From Thermaceae bacterium (GTDB lineage Bacteria; Deinococcota; Deinococci; Deinococcales; Thermaceae), in NCBI GenBank assembly GCA_015478585.1, contig JADMIM010000021.1, positions 1 through 44,449 of the forward strand: a stretch of 44,449 bases of DNA, written 5' to 3'. The translations under genes were made by a program, and so were the position numbers. This document shows positions 32,297-42,082 of this stretch, piece after piece. Numbering within the stretch: position 1 is the stretch's first letter; every line of letters starts with the position of its first letter. The notes under the pieces are model-generated. The model worked only from the letters and a program-made list of their open reading frames with translations, made no database searches and was not told the origin of the DNA.

Positions 32297-33739
32297 ATGT
32301 TAGAGCTTTACAACACCCTCACCCGGCAAAAAGAAGAGTTCGTGCCCGGCACGCCCGGTTATGTGGGCATCTACGCTTGCGGGCCGACGGTCTACGGCGA
32401 CCCCCACCTGGGGCACGCTCGAGGCCCCATCACCTACGACGTACTGCGACGTTGGCTGGGGTATCAAGGGCTGAAGGTTCGCTTCGTCTCCAACATCACC
32501 GATGTGGGTCATCTGGTGGATGATGCCGATGAGGGCGAGGACAAAATCCAGCGGCGGGCTACGCTAGAGCGCCTCGAGCCCATGGAAATCGCCGAGAAAT
32601 ATACCTGGAGCTACTTCGACGAACTCCAGGCGCTCAACGTTTTACGGCCTGACATTGCGCCCAGGGCGGCTGCTCACATCATCGAGCAGCAGGTTTTGAC
32701 CCAAGAACTCATCGCGAAAGGCCACGCTTACGAAGCGGGCGGGTCGGTGTATTTCAGCGTGAAAAGCTGGCCCGACTACGGCCAGCTCTCCGGGCGCGAC
32801 CTGGAAGAACAAGCCGCCGGGGCACGGGTGGAAGTATTGGAAGAAAAGCGTGACCCCCGCGATTTCGCTCTGTGGAAAAAAGCCGACCCCCAGCACCTCA
32901 TGCGCTGGCCCTCGCCTTGGGGCGAGGGATTTCCCGGTTGGCATATCGAGTGCTCGGCGATGAGCCTCAAATATCTGGGTGAGGGTTTCGATCTGCACGC
33001 TGGTGGCATAGACCTGCAATTCCCCCACCACGAGGCTGAAATTGCCCAGGCCGAGGCTGCTGGACATCCCTTTGCCCACTACTGGATGCACCACAACCAC
33101 GTGCTCTTGAACGGGCAGAAGATGGCCAAGAGCACCGGAAACCTGATTTTGCTCAGCGAGCTACGGGCCAAGAACGAGCCCATGTACGCCCGCTTTTATC
33201 TGCTGGGAAGCCACTACCGCAGCGTGCTGGACTTTACCAACGAGGGCCTCGAGGCGGCCAAGAATGGCTACTTGCGCCTGATCAACGCCTACCGCGAGGT
33301 GCGTCGCCGCTTGGAATATGCGCCCGAAGGCCACCACCAGGGGCTGGAGCGGGCTATAGATACCCTCGAGCACGATTTCGCCGAGGCTCTCAACGACGAC
33401 CTCAACACCCCCCAGGCCATCGCTGCACTGTTCGAGTTTGTCACCGAGCTCAACAAGGCGCTGACCGAAAAGCCAGGAAAAGGGAGCTTGGCCCGTGCAG
33501 AGAAGGTTTTCTCCGAGCTGGGTGAGGGTGTGTTGGGGCTGTTTCCAGAGCGGGTGCTCGAGAAACAACTGGGTGGTGAACTGCTGGATGGGCTGGTGAA
33601 AATGCTTTTGGCGGTGCGGGAAGAGGCCAGACAGAACCGCAATTTCCGGCTTTCCGACCAGATTCGAGACCGCCTGATCGAGTTGGGGGTGCAGGTCGAG
33701 GACACCAGGGAAGGCCCTAAGTGGAAGGTGAGCCTTTAG
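32297..33739 (+). CDS. cysS: Cysteinyl-tRNA synthetase
   Basis: It charges tRNA-Cys. The 480-residue class I synthetase shows the zinc Cys in [10 protein letters not shown] (Cys28), the HIGH-type motif HLGHAR (37-42), zinc ligands in GWHIECSAM and [10 protein letters not shown], and KMSKS-type KMAKS (275-279). The C-terminal helical DALR-like region is complete. The TAG stop at 33737 is the first three bases of a TAGAGCGGTTTTCC repeat end. Expression may be attenuated by the leader described upstream. Confidence 0.96.
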   Translation: MLELYNTLTRQKEEFVPGTPGYVGIYACGPTVYGDPHLGHARGPITYDVLRRWLGYQGLKVRFVSNITDVGHLVDDADEGEDKIQRRATLERLEPMEIAEKYTWSYFDELQALNVLRPDIAPRAAAHIIEQQVLTQELIAKGHAYEAGGSVYFSVKSWPDYGQLSGRDLEEQAAGARVEVLEEKRDPRDFALWKKADPQHLMRWPSPWGEGFPGWHIECSAMSLKYLGEGFDLHAGGIDLQFPHHEAEIAQAEAAGHPFAHYWMHHNHVLLNGQKMAKSTGNLILLSELRAKNEPMYARFYLLGSHYRSVLDFTNEGLEAAKNGYLRLINAYREVRRRLEYAPEGHHQGLERAIDTLEHDFAEALNDDLNTPQAIAALFEFVTELNKALTEKPGKGSLARAEKVFSELGEGVLGLFPERVLEKQLGGELLDGLVKMLLAVREEARQNRNFRLSDQIRDRLIELGVQVEDTREGPKWKVSL

Positions 33740-34112
33740 AGCGGTTTTCCGTGAACCATTCAAGGCTTGGATGCTATTGCAATAAACCTCGATGGGCAAG
33801 GGATTATACCGACTTCAGGTAAAGAGTATTCAGCCTGTAGCCGGTGGGGTGGGTCTAGAAATCCCCCCATCCAGCCCCAACCCGGCTTGGGACACTAACC
33901 CTGGCAAGGTTTTTTAGGGGGGATTAAAGTGGAAAGTGGATGCCCAGTAACTTTTATCTATCTGAAGTCGGTATCAGAGGCCACCTTACAGCTCGAGGAG
34001 CATATGCCCAAGCTGTCGCGGTTCTCTGATTTTTGCCCATAGCGGCGGCAAAATATCAGACTGGTCGGGCAGATGTACTCGAGTCATCCTGAGACTCTCT
34101 CCGAAAACCGCT
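33740..34112. repeat. Repeat-filled gap between cysS and miaB, bounded by TAGAGCGGTTTTC ends
   Basis: The gap is flanked by TAGAGCGGTTTTCC at 33737 and CCGAAAACCGCTCTA ending at 34115, which are inverted relative to each other. The terminal TAG of each is the stop codon of the adjoining gene. Inside lies a second, unrelated inverted-repeat element (33806-33974). No coding region is credible. Confidence 0.65.
33806..33974. mobile_element. 169-bp element with 13-bp perfect terminal inverted repeats
   Basis: ATACCGACTTCAG (33806-33818) recurs as its exact complement CTGAAGTCGGTAT (33962-33974). The interior has no coding capacity and includes C-rich and G-rich tracts (CCCCCC near 33863, GGGGGG near 33920). 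This is the form of a miniature inverted-repeat element, nested within the larger repeat-bounded gap. No target duplication could be identified. Confidence 0.55.
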
Positions 34113-35435
34113 CTAGGCCATCAGCAGCGGAATCGTTGCGGCTTCGGTTGCACCGGCCACTTCGCCCAAGAGCATGTGTGGGGTAGCCTGCTTGATCTCG
34201 ACTTGATACAACCCCGGATGCCGAGCCTGAGAGGCCGGAACCAGCACCGGATGGTTGCCCCGGCTGTGGCCCTCGGCGTACTGCTCATCCTTGGCGACCC
34301 CGCGCACCAAAACCTCCACGGTTTTGCCTACCCAGCGCCCGTTTCTTTTGAAGCTCCACTCTTTTTGTCGCTCGATCAGGCGTTGTAGCCGCTCCACCTT
34401 GACCTCGCGGGGCAAGTCCTGGAAGTGCTTGTAGCTGGGTGTACCAGGGCGCGGGGAGTAGATGAACATGTAGGCGCTGTCGTAGCCAACTTCATCGTAC
34501 AGGGAAAGCGTTTCTTGAAAGTCTTCCTCAGTCTCGCCGGGGAACCCCACGATGATGTCGGTGGACAAAACCACCTCGGGCATGGCCTCGCGGATGGCCC
34601 GGATGCGGTCTAGATACCACTCACGGCGGTACTCTCGAGCCATCCTGCGCAACACCCGGTTGGAACCCGACTGTACCGGCAAGTGAATATAGCCGCAGAC
34701 CTGCGGGGTCTCAGCCATCGCCGCGACCACATCGTCGGTAAAGTTGACCGGGTGCGAGGTGGTGAACTTCACACGTGGGAGGCCAATCTCCCCGATCTTG
34801 CGCAGCAACTCGCCGAACTTGGGGAAGCCCTCTTGGTCATTGCCGTAAGAGTTCACGTTCTGGCCCAGCAAGGTCACTTCGACCACGCCCACGTCTTTGA
34901 GAGCTTGAAGCTCCCGCAGAATCAGGTCGGGATGCCGTGAGACCTCTGGGCCGCGCGTGGTGGGCACGATGCAGTAGGTGCAGTGGTGGTTACAGCCACG
35001 AATAATGCTCACGAAGGCCGAGAGTGCCCCTTGCGGTGCGGGCGGTAGGTGGTGGGTGAGTTCCTCGCGGAAACTCAAGTCCCAAAAGCGGTTCTTGGCC
35101 TCCAGCGCCCGCCCAATCTCGGTGAGCGCACCGGGGCCCAATAGCACGTCCACCTCGAACTTTCTGGCAATCTGCTGGCCCTCCTCGAGCTGAGCCAGAC
35201 AGCCCATCATCCCCACCATCAGGTTGCGTTTGCCCTTCTCTTTGCGCAATTCGCCCAGAAGGGTACGCACCTTCTCGACAGGCTTGCCGCGCACGGCACA
35301 GGTGTTAACGAGAACGAAATCTGCGTCTGTAACGGTGTCTACAAACTCTGCTCCGATGCTTGCCAACTCCGATTTGACCAAATGGGTGTCGTACTCGTTC
35401 ATCTGACAGCCGTAGGTGATGATGTGTGTTTTCAT
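34113..35435 (-). CDS. miaB: tRNA-2-methylthio-N6-isopentenyladenosine synthase MiaB
   Basis: This radical-SAM methylthiotransferase modifies A37 of tRNAs that read UNN codons. From the ATG at 35435 (GAGG upstream) it has 440 residues. The N-terminal UPF0004 domain carries three cluster cysteines (Cys10, Cys46, Cys79); the radical-SAM motif GCNHHCTYC supplies Cys148, Cys152 and Cys155; a TRAM domain ends the chain (about 370-440). The sequence fits MiaB rather than MtaB or RimO, especially the [11 protein letters not shown] start. The stop codon TAG belongs to a repeat end. Confidence 0.94.
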   Translation of the reverse strand: MKTHIITYGCQMNEYDTHLVKSELASIGAEFVDTVTDADFVLVNTCAVRGKPVEKVRTLLGELRKEKGKRNLMVGMMGCLAQLEEGQQIARKFEVDVLLGPGALTEIGRALEAKNRFWDLSFREELTHHLPPAPQGALSAFVSIIRGCNHHCTYCIVPTTRGPEVSRHPDLILRELQALKDVGVVEVTLLGQNVNSYGNDQEGFPKFGELLRKIGEIGLPRVKFTTSHPVNFTDDVVAAMAETPQVCGYIHLPVQSGSNRVLRRMAREYRREWYLDRIRAIREAMPEVVLSTDIIVGFPGETEEDFQETLSLYDEVGYDSAYMFIYSPRPGTPSYKHFQDLPREVKVERLQRLIERQKEWSFKRNGRWVGKTVEVLVRGVAKDEQYAEGHSRGNHPVLVPASQARHPGLYQVEIKQATPHMLLGEVAGATEAATIPLLMA

Positions 35436-35552
35436 GCCAACCTCTAAGCCGACCAGAGGGATTCTGGGGCCAAAATATAGGATACGAGGTGAACTCGCTA
35501 AAATCCATGGTGGTTTTCGTAAAGACGCTGCCATCCGGGCCGGACTTTGGTT

Positions 35553-35601
35553 TTTTGAGTTTTGAGCCTTTGCCTTTTGGCTCTCTGCCCTCTGCTCTTA
35601 G
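35553..35601. repeat. Heptamer-phased degenerate repeat
   Basis: Seven consecutive 7-nt units: TTTTGAG, TTTTGAG, CCTTTGC, CTTTTGG, CTCTCTG, CCCTCTG, CTCTTAG. It lies in the 302-bp gap between miaB and the MHS transporter, which holds no gene. Confidence 0.65.
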
Positions 35602-35622
35602 CATCTTGCGGGGCGATGTAAG

Positions 35623-35654
35623 CCAAGCCCCTCGAGACACCTCGAGGGGCTTGG
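35623..35654. terminator. Strong hairpin between the MHS transporter and miaB
   Basis: A perfect 14-bp stem, CCAAGCCCCTCGAG with CTCGAGGGGCTTGG, and the loop ACAC. It lies downstream of the transporter gene and upstream of miaB, both on the minus strand. On the minus strand no T-run follows; on the plus strand a GGTTAGGTT follows. It probably ends the transporter transcript. Confidence 0.55.
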
Positions 35655-35737
35655 TTAGGTTGTAGAAGCTCTTTTATGGTTCTCTAAACTTCATGCCAGA
35701 GCCCTCCTAGACCCGCTCTTAGGTCTGGAAAACCGCT

Positions 35738-37123
35738 CTAGCTGTGGACCTCCTCGTGAATCGAAACGTCTTTGCTCTCGCGCAGCAAGAAGGTTCCCAC
35801 CACGAAAGTCAGCAGGGCAATAGCGATGGGGAAATAGAGCCCGGCATAAATATTGCCGGTGCTGGCAACCAGCGCCGTAGCGATCAGGGGCAGAAAACCA
35901 CCGAAATAACCGTTGCCGATGTGGTAAGGCAGGCTTACTGAGCTATAACGAATTTTGGCGGGGAAGCTCTCCACCAAAAAAGCTGCGATGGGGCCGTAGA
36001 CCATGGTTACTAACAGCACCAGCACGAACAAGCAGACCGTAATCAATACGAGGTTGGGGTCGGCGGCCACCTTGACCACCTTGCCTGCGGCGGTGGTCAC
36101 TTCTTTTAGTGGCCCTGCCGCACTCTTCATGATCTGGAAGATAGGGATGAAGAGGATAGCTGCGACCAGATTGCCTGCCATCATGATGGGTTTGCGCCCG
36201 ATACGATCGGAAAGGGCTCCAAAGACGATAAAGAACGGTGTGCCAAATGCCAGCGCGATAGCTACTACCTGGGTGGCCTGCACCAGGGTTAACCCGGCGG
36301 CGGTTTGCAGCCAGGAAAGCGCATAGAACTGGCCGGTGTACCACACCACGGCCTGTCCTGCCGCTGCTCCAAACAATACCGTGAGGATAACTTTCCAGTT
36401 GGCTCCATTGGCGAAGGCATCCCGCAGTGGGTTGGTGGAGGTTTTGCCGGAGTCCTTGAGGGCGGCGAACAGGGGGGATTCCTTGAGCCGCAGCCGGATG
36501 TATAGTGAAAGCGCCAGCAAGATTACCGAGAGAATGAAGGGAATGCGCCAGCCCCAAGCGGCAAAGGCTTCATTGCCTAGGCTCAGGCGGGTAATCAGAA
36601 TCACCAGCAAGGAGATAAACAGCCCCAGGGTGGCGGTGGTCTGGATAAAGCTGGTGTAGTAGCCGCGCTGCTTGTCGGGCACGTGCTCGGCGACGTAGAT
36701 GGCCGCCCCACCGTACTCCCCACCCAAGGCCAGACCCTGAATCAGCCGAAAGAGTACCAAGATGATCGGGGCCAGGATGCCAATTTGGGCATGGCTGGGA
36801 AGCAGCCCGATCAAGAAGGTGCAAGTTCCCATGATGGAGAGGGTCAGCAAGAAGGCATATTTGCGCCCGATCAGGTCGCCCAACCAGCCGAAGAACACCG
36901 CGCCGAAGGGGCGAGCTGCGAAACCCGCGCCGAAGGTGGCGAGGGTCGCCAGTAAGCTGGCGGTGGGGTTGTCGCTGGGAAAGAACACCGGCCCCAGTAT
37001 GGTGGCGAGGGAACCAAATATGTAGAAGTCGTACCACTCAATGATGGTTCCCACCGAACTGGCGAAAATCACCTGTCGGATTTTGGCGGGGGTTTCGATG
37101 GTGCTGCCGATAGCTATTGCCAT
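35738..37123 (-). CDS. MHS-family MFS transporter, probable carboxylate or metabolite symporter
   Basis: The 461-residue protein has 12 predicted transmembrane helices and metabolite:H+ symporter signatures: SSVGTIIEWYDFYIFGSLA in helix 1, GWLGDLIGRKYAF in loop 2-3, RLIQGLALGGEYGGAAIYVAE in helix 4 and SDRIGRKPIMMAGN in loop 8-9. A loop of about 35 residues after helix 9 (PLKEVTTAAGKVVKVAADPN) is notable. Family members move citrate, 2-oxoglutarate, proline, betaine or short acids. Its place beside two acyl-CoA-synthetase-like genes suggests acetate, propionate or a related acid. TAGGAGG precedes the ATG. The TAG stop lies in a repeat end. Confidence 0.88.
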   Translation of the reverse strand: MAIAIGSTIETPAKIRQVIFASSVGTIIEWYDFYIFGSLATILGPVFFPSDNPTASLLATLATFGAGFAARPFGAVFFGWLGDLIGRKYAFLLTLSIMGTCTFLIGLLPSHAQIGILAPIILVLFRLIQGLALGGEYGGAAIYVAEHVPDKQRGYYTSFIQTTATLGLFISLLVILITRLSLGNEAFAAWGWRIPFILSVILLALSLYIRLRLKESPLFAALKDSGKTSTNPLRDAFANGANWKVILTVLFGAAAGQAVVWYTGQFYALSWLQTAAGLTLVQATQVVAIALAFGTPFFIVFGALSDRIGRKPIMMAGNLVAAILFIPIFQIMKSAAGPLKEVTTAAGKVVKVAADPNLVLITVCLFVLVLLVTMVYGPIAAFLVESFPAKIRYSSVSLPYHIGNGYFGGFLPLIATALVASTGNIYAGLYFPIAIALLTFVVGTFLLRESKDVSIHEEVHS

Positions 37124-37145
37124 GTTGCCTCCTAAGTCGAACTGC

Positions 37146-37237
37146 GAGGTAAAAAGGTCAAAAGGGTAAGAGGTGAAAAGTAAAGACGGGTATCTAACTT
37201 TTGACCTTTTATACTTTTCAACTTCTCACCTTCTTTC
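37146..37237. repeat. Heptamer-like purine/pyrimidine repeats facing each other
   Basis: A purine-rich half (AAAAAGGTCAAAAGGGTAAG and similar, about 37146-37187) is followed by a pyrimidine-rich half (CTTTTGACCTTTTATACTTT and similar, about 37198-37237). AAGGTCAAAAG and CTTTTGACCTT are exact complements, so the transcript could fold. It occupies the gap between the synthetase-like gene and the transporter. Confidence 0.55.
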
Positions 37238-39121
37238 TCATTCCTCGAGCGTGCTCAAGTCGCCGGGGTCTTTGCCCATTTCCTGGGCTTTCAAGAGGCG
37301 GCGTAGAATCTTGCCGCTGCGGGTTTTGGGGAGCTTGTCCAAAAGTATCAGCTCCGAAGGGGTAGCGATAGGGCCTAGCTCGAGTCGAACATGGTGGATG
37401 ATTTCCTCCCTAAGGGCATCGGTTTTCTCCTTTCCCGTACGCAAAACCACAAAGGCTTTGATGGCTTCACCTTTGAGGAGATCGGGCACTCCGATTACTG
37501 CGGCCTCGGCCACGCTGGGGTGGGAGACCAGGGCACTCTCTACGTCGGCAGTACCGATGCGGTGTCCGGCCACGTTGAGCACATCATCAGCTCGGCCCAG
37601 CACGCTAAAATAGCCCTCCGGGGTGCGGCTTGCTACGTCTCCGGCGGCATAAACCTGACCAGGAATCTCGTTCCAGTATTGCTGGTAGCGGGCGTGGTTG
37701 CCCCAGACGGTGCGCATCATGCTGGGGAAGGGGCGCTTGAGGGCCAACAGGCCCCCGGTGCCCGGTGCGACCTCGAGGCCATCCGCATCTACAACCACCG
37801 CGTCTACCCCGGCTAACGGCATTCCTACCAGGCCGGGCCTACCTTCCAGCACTACCGGGGTGCCCAGGGTGGGTGCGCCGAGTTCGGTCTGCCACCAGTT
37901 GTCTGCCACAAAGCCGAATTTGCCGCTGTCCATCAGGTGCTCGGTGGCCCACTGCCAGGCTTCGGGGTTCAAGGGCTCGCCCGCCACGCCGATTAAGCGC
38001 AGCGAGGAAAGGTCGTGCTGGGCGGGCCAGTCTGACCCAAACTTCATAAACATCCGCACCGCCGTGGGAGCAGTAAACATTACATTGACCCGGTAGCGCT
38101 CGACTGCGCTCCAGATGGCTCCAGGATTCGGATAGTCGGGCGCGCCTTCACGTAGGATGCTGGTGATGCCCTCCAAAAGCGGCGCGTAGACGATATAGCT
38201 GTGACCCACTACCCAGCCAATATCCGAGGTGGTCCAAAACACCTCGCCATCTTTGAGGTCGAAAAAGCTGCGCAGGTGGTAGGCCGTGCCCACCATAAAG
38301 CCGCCTTGCACGTGTACCACGCCTTTGGGCTTGCCGGTGGAACCGGAGGTGTAGAGAATAAAAAGGGGGTGCTCACTGTCTACGGGCACGGCTTCGGTCT
38401 CAGGTTTGTGACCCCATAAAATCTCGTTGAAGTCGTGCGTCTTGGGGCCTTCAGGTTTAGGGCCTCCTCGGCAAAACCAGATGATGTCTAGCTCGAGCCC
38501 CTCTGTCGCCTGCAACACGATACTTTTGAGGTCAACGGTTTTCCCGCGCCTAAATCCCACGTCCCCCGCGATGACCAGCTTGGCCCCTGCGTCCTGGATG
38601 CGTTCGCGCAGGGCTGTGATTCCCAAACCCGCATACACCACGCTGTGAATCGCTCCCAACCGGGCACAGGCCAGCATGGCGATGCAGCCCTCGAGGGTCA
38701 GGGGCATATAAATAACGGCCCTGTCGCCTTTCTCGAGCCCCAAACCGCGCAGTCCGGTAGCGAAGCGGGAAACCCGGTCTAGGAGTTCGCCGTAGGTCAG
38801 TTTTTGCTCACTGCCATCTTCGCCCAGAAAAATAAGGGCTACCTGGTTGCGCTTAGAACCCCTGGCATGACGATCCAGGGCGTTGTAGGTGATGTTGGTC
38901 TGGCCGCCCACAAACCACTGGTGGTCGGGGAAGTTCCACTCGAGCACCTTGCCAAAGGGCCTAAACCAATGGAAATGTCTGGCCTGCTCACCCCAAAATC
39001 CTTCCGGGTCTTGCAGGCTGCGGGCGTACTCAGCGGCGTAGTCGGGCATATTGGCTGAGCGGCGCTGAGGTTCTGGTGCACTATAGGTGAGCTTAGACTT
39101 GAGCAACCGCTCCAATTCCAT
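37238..39121 (-). CDS. Acetyl-CoA-synthetase-like acyl-CoA synthetase, divergent paralogue
   Basis: The start is the ATG preceded by GGGAGGCTCT, giving 627 residues. This ANL adenylate-forming enzyme has [21 protein letters not shown] (P-loop), FTAPTAVRMF, NWWQTELGAPTLGTP and the C-terminal SGKILRRLLKAQ with the catalytic Lys. It aligns with Acs along its length, including the WFVGGQTNITYNALDRH opening. The A5 region reads WWQTELGAP instead of WWQTETGG and the acyl pocket may differ. It probably activates a short or modified carboxylic acid. It is upstream of and co-oriented with the MHS transporter, and divergent from acs. Confidence 0.86.
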   Translation of the reverse strand: MELERLLKSKLTYSAPEPQRRSANMPDYAAEYARSLQDPEGFWGEQARHFHWFRPFGKVLEWNFPDHQWFVGGQTNITYNALDRHARGSKRNQVALIFLGEDGSEQKLTYGELLDRVSRFATGLRGLGLEKGDRAVIYMPLTLEGCIAMLACARLGAIHSVVYAGLGITALRERIQDAGAKLVIAGDVGFRRGKTVDLKSIVLQATEGLELDIIWFCRGGPKPEGPKTHDFNEILWGHKPETEAVPVDSEHPLFILYTSGSTGKPKGVVHVQGGFMVGTAYHLRSFFDLKDGEVFWTTSDIGWVVGHSYIVYAPLLEGITSILREGAPDYPNPGAIWSAVERYRVNVMFTAPTAVRMFMKFGSDWPAQHDLSSLRLIGVAGEPLNPEAWQWATEHLMDSGKFGFVADNWWQTELGAPTLGTPVVLEGRPGLVGMPLAGVDAVVVDADGLEVAPGTGGLLALKRPFPSMMRTVWGNHARYQQYWNEIPGQVYAAGDVASRTPEGYFSVLGRADDVLNVAGHRIGTADVESALVSHPSVAEAAVIGVPDLLKGEAIKAFVVLRTGKEKTDALREEIIHHVRLELGPIATPSELILLDKLPKTRSGKILRRLLKAQEMGKDPGDLSTLEE

Positions 39122-39377
39122 AGAGCCTCCCGGACTTAGCAAACAAACGTTAGATTGGGTTTGTGGCTATGATTCCGTAAAACCCCAAAGATGTCAAGGT
39201 TTGGGGGGTTGCCAAGCTGCCACAAGCCCCAAGCTAAAAAGGTGAAACTCGTCTGGGACAGCGAAATCGAGAGGTCAAAAACTCCATCCTGGACATGGGG
39301 CAGCCTTTAGCTTTTAGTTCTTCACCTTGACCCATTCGCAGCCCCCGGCCTATGCTGCCAATAAACCAGGAGGTTGT
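39122..39377. promoter_or_regulatory. Divergent promoter region between the two synthetase genes
   Basis: 256 bp with both strong ribosome sites at its edges (GGGAGG for the minus gene, CCAGGAGG for the plus gene). It contains remnants of the heptamer-type repeat (about 39228-39245 and 39306-39328). No confident -10 or -35 was identified. Confidence 0.45.
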
Positions 39378-41327
39378 ATGTCCAATGAACCTATCGAAGC
39401 TATGCTCAAGGAGGATCGGGTTTTCCAGCCCTCAGCCGAGTTCAAAATGAGGGCCCGTATCAATACCCTCGAGCAATACCAGACCCTGTACCAAGAGAGC
39501 CTCGAGCAGCCCGAAACTTTCTGGGCCAAGGTGGCGGGCGAACTGCACTGGTTCAAGCCTTGGGACGAGGTTTTAGAGTGGAAAGCCCCTGATGCCAAGT
39601 GGTTCGTGGGCGGTAAGACCAACCTGGCGTATAACTGTTTAGACCGCAACCTGGCCTTGCACGGTGACAAAGCCGCACTGATCTTCGAGGGTGAGCCTGG
39701 CGATTCGCGCACCCTCACCTACCGCCAACTCCACGCTGAAGTCTCCAAGTTCGCCAACGTTCTGAAAAGCTTGGGCGTGAAAAAGGGCGACCGGGTGACG
39801 ATTTACCTGCCGATGGTGCTCGAGGCTGCGGTGGCCATGCTGGCCTGTGCGCGCATTGGGGCTATTCACAGCGTGGTGTTCGGTGGATTTTCGGCCTCGG
39901 CCCTGGCGGATCGCATCAACGATGCCAAATCCTCGGTGCTCATCACTGCCGATGGGGGCTATCGCCGGGGCTCTGCCGTACCGCTCAAGGCCAATGCCGA
40001 TGAAGCCCTGAGCGACGCACCGAGCATCCAGAAAGTGGTGGTCGTACAGCGCACCAAGCAAGAAGTGCCGATGCAATCAGGCCGTGATGTCTGGTACCAC
40101 GAGCTGATGGAGAGGGCCGGGGACGACTGCCCCGCCGAGTGGATGGACTCTGAAGACCCTTTGTTCATCCTCTACACCTCCGGTTCCACCGGCAAGCCCA
40201 AAGGCGTGTTGCATACTACCGGCGGCTACATGACCTACACCTACCTCAGCGCCCAGTACATCTTCGACCTGCGCGAGGAGGACATCTACTTCTGCACCGC
40301 CGATGTGGGCTGGATTACCGGGCATACCTACGTGGTCTACAGCCTGCTTTTGAACGGCGCGACCTCGCTGATGTACGAGGGAGCCCCCAACTGGCCCGAT
40401 TCCGGGCGCATTTGGCAGATTATTGACAAGTACAAAGTCAGCATCCTCTACACCGCCCCCACCGCCATCCGGGCCTTCATGAAGGCCGGGGACGAATGGC
40501 CGGGGAAGGCCAGTTTGAGCAGCCTGCGCCTCTTGGGAACGGTGGGCGAGCCCATCAACCCCGAAGCCTGGATTTGGTACTACAACCTCATCGGCAAGGG
40601 GAGGTGTCCCGTCGTGGACACCTGGTGGCAGACCGAGACCGGTGGCATCATGATTACCACGCTGCCCGGTGTTCACCCCATGAAGCCGGGCCACGCCGGA
40701 AAGCCCTTTTTCGGCATCCAGCCGGATATCGTTGACACCACGGGTCAGCCGGTTTCCAACCCCAGCGAGGGCGGGCACTTAATCATTCGCCAACCCTGGC
40801 CTGCCATGCTGCGCACCGTCTGGGGCGACCCCGAGCGCTTCGAGCGGCAGTATTTCAGCCAATACCCCGACAACTACTTCACCGGCGATGGGGCCCGGCG
40901 CGATGCCGAGGGCTATTACCTAATTGTAGGCCGGGTAGATGACGTGCTCAACGTCTCGGGCCACCGCCTGGGGACGATGGAAGTCGAGAGCGCCCTGGTC
41001 TCGCACCCCGCCGTAGCCGAGAGCGCGGTGGTGGGCAAGCCCGACCCCATCAAGGGCGAGGGCATCGTGGCCTTCGTGACCCTCAGGATGGGGCAAACCG
41101 CCTCCGACGAACTCAACAAGGAACTCAAGGCCCACGTGGTCAAGGTCATCGGGGCCATCGCCCGCCCGGACGAGATTCGCTTCACCGACTCCCTGCCCAA
41201 GACAAGATCGGGCAAGATCATGCGACGTTTCCTGCGACAGATTGCGGCGGGGGAGACGGAGATCAAGGGGGATACGTCTACGCTCGAGGATCGGGGCGTA
41301 GTGGATCGGCTTAAGCAGGGACAGTAA
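39378..41327 (+). CDS. acs: Acetyl-CoA synthetase
   Basis: It converts acetate, ATP and CoA to acetyl-CoA via acetyl-AMP. The ATG at 39378 follows CCAGGAGG and gives 649 residues, the normal length; an in-frame TTG 17 codons upstream lacks support. Motifs are [17 protein letters not shown], the P-loop [30 protein letters not shown] with the Trp that restricts the acyl pocket to acetate, [16 protein letters not shown] and [14 protein letters not shown] with the catalytic, acetylation-prone Lys. It is divergent from the paralogue at 37238. Confidence 0.94.
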   Translation: MSNEPIEAMLKEDRVFQPSAEFKMRARINTLEQYQTLYQESLEQPETFWAKVAGELHWFKPWDEVLEWKAPDAKWFVGGKTNLAYNCLDRNLALHGDKAALIFEGEPGDSRTLTYRQLHAEVSKFANVLKSLGVKKGDRVTIYLPMVLEAAVAMLACARIGAIHSVVFGGFSASALADRINDAKSSVLITADGGYRRGSAVPLKANADEALSDAPSIQKVVVVQRTKQEVPMQSGRDVWYHELMERAGDDCPAEWMDSEDPLFILYTSGSTGKPKGVLHTTGGYMTYTYLSAQYIFDLREEDIYFCTADVGWITGHTYVVYSLLLNGATSLMYEGAPNWPDSGRIWQIIDKYKVSILYTAPTAIRAFMKAGDEWPGKASLSSLRLLGTVGEPINPEAWIWYYNLIGKGRCPVVDTWWQTETGGIMITTLPGVHPMKPGHAGKPFFGIQPDIVDTTGQPVSNPSEGGHLIIRQPWPAMLRTVWGDPERFERQYFSQYPDNYFTGDGARRDAEGYYLIVGRVDDVLNVSGHRLGTMEVESALVSHPAVAESAVVGKPDPIKGEGIVAFVTLRMGQTASDELNKELKAHVVKVIGAIARPDEIRFTDSLPKTRSGKIMRRFLRQIAAGETEIKGDTSTLEDRGVVDRLKQGQ

Positions 41328-41353
41328 GGCACAAAGCGTTGGTCAGCAAAACT

Positions 41354-42082
41354 TTACTGGCGTAAGCGCCAATCTAGCTTATAGACGGTTAGGCTAAGCA
41401 AAGCAACCGCCCATACAACCAATACCAGTACCGAAATCGGTGAGATTGAGGTTCCATTAAGTATATTTGTAAGGAGCGCTGAAGCATGTGTAGTTGGGAG
41501 TGTTAATACAACATACTGTAAAAACAATGGCAGATTATGGATGGGATAAAAGATTGGTGTTGCGTAAGAGAGTACGTAAACAAGGATATTTGTAATGAGA
41601 GCGGCCTCTCCTGGGCCTCGACTTAATATCCCTACTAGAAGCCCAATGCCTGCTACTGAAAGAGAGCCTAGTATGAGGATTGGTATCAACCATAATGTTA
41701 TTTTTATTTTGAAACCGAATACTAATATTGCAATAATGAACAGCAGAAGGGCACTGAGCAAATTCAAGCTTAAGCTTGTGCCAAGTGTTCCTGAAATAAA
41801 AATTAGTTTGCTGATGGGTAATGTGGCGTACAGTTCGTACTCGCCTCGGGCGCGTTGTGAAGCGAACGATTGACCAAAAAGGTAGATCGAGTTCAATATC
41901 ACACTTGCGGTGATTGCTCCACTCAATATACGAGCCTGAGCACCAATGTCCGAGACTAAGCTGCTAACGAAGAAAAGCAATATAAAAGGAAACAGAATAC
42001 CAGATAAAAGCAGCCAGAGTAAGCCATCACTCATGGTCATACCTAAAAACCGTACTTTGACAAGGGAAAGGAAAACCCTCAT
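41354..42082 (-). CDS. ABC-2 type transporter permease
   Basis: The 242-residue protein has six hydrophobic helices (about 20-44, 53-75, 98-125, 130-152, 160-182 and 213-235), the usual ABC-2 exporter half. The region SQRARGEYELYATLPISK between helices 2 and 3 resembles the coupling segment of ABC-2 permeases. It overlaps the ATPase stop as ATGA, so the two are coupled. Composition is clearly more AT-rich than the neighbouring acs. It presumably exports a product or inhibitor linked to the genes upstream; the substrate is unknown. Confidence 0.83.
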   Translation of the reverse strand: MRVFLSLVKVRFLGMTMSDGLLWLLLSGILFPFILLFFVSSLVSDIGAQARILSGAITASVILNSIYLFGQSFASQRARGEYELYATLPISKLIFISGTLGTSLSLNLLSALLLFIIAILVFGFKIKITLWLIPILILGSLSVAGIGLLVGILSRGPGEAALITNILVYVLSYATPIFYPIHNLPLFLQYVVLTLPTTHASALLTNILNGTSISPISVLVLVVWAVALLSLTVYKLDWRLRQ

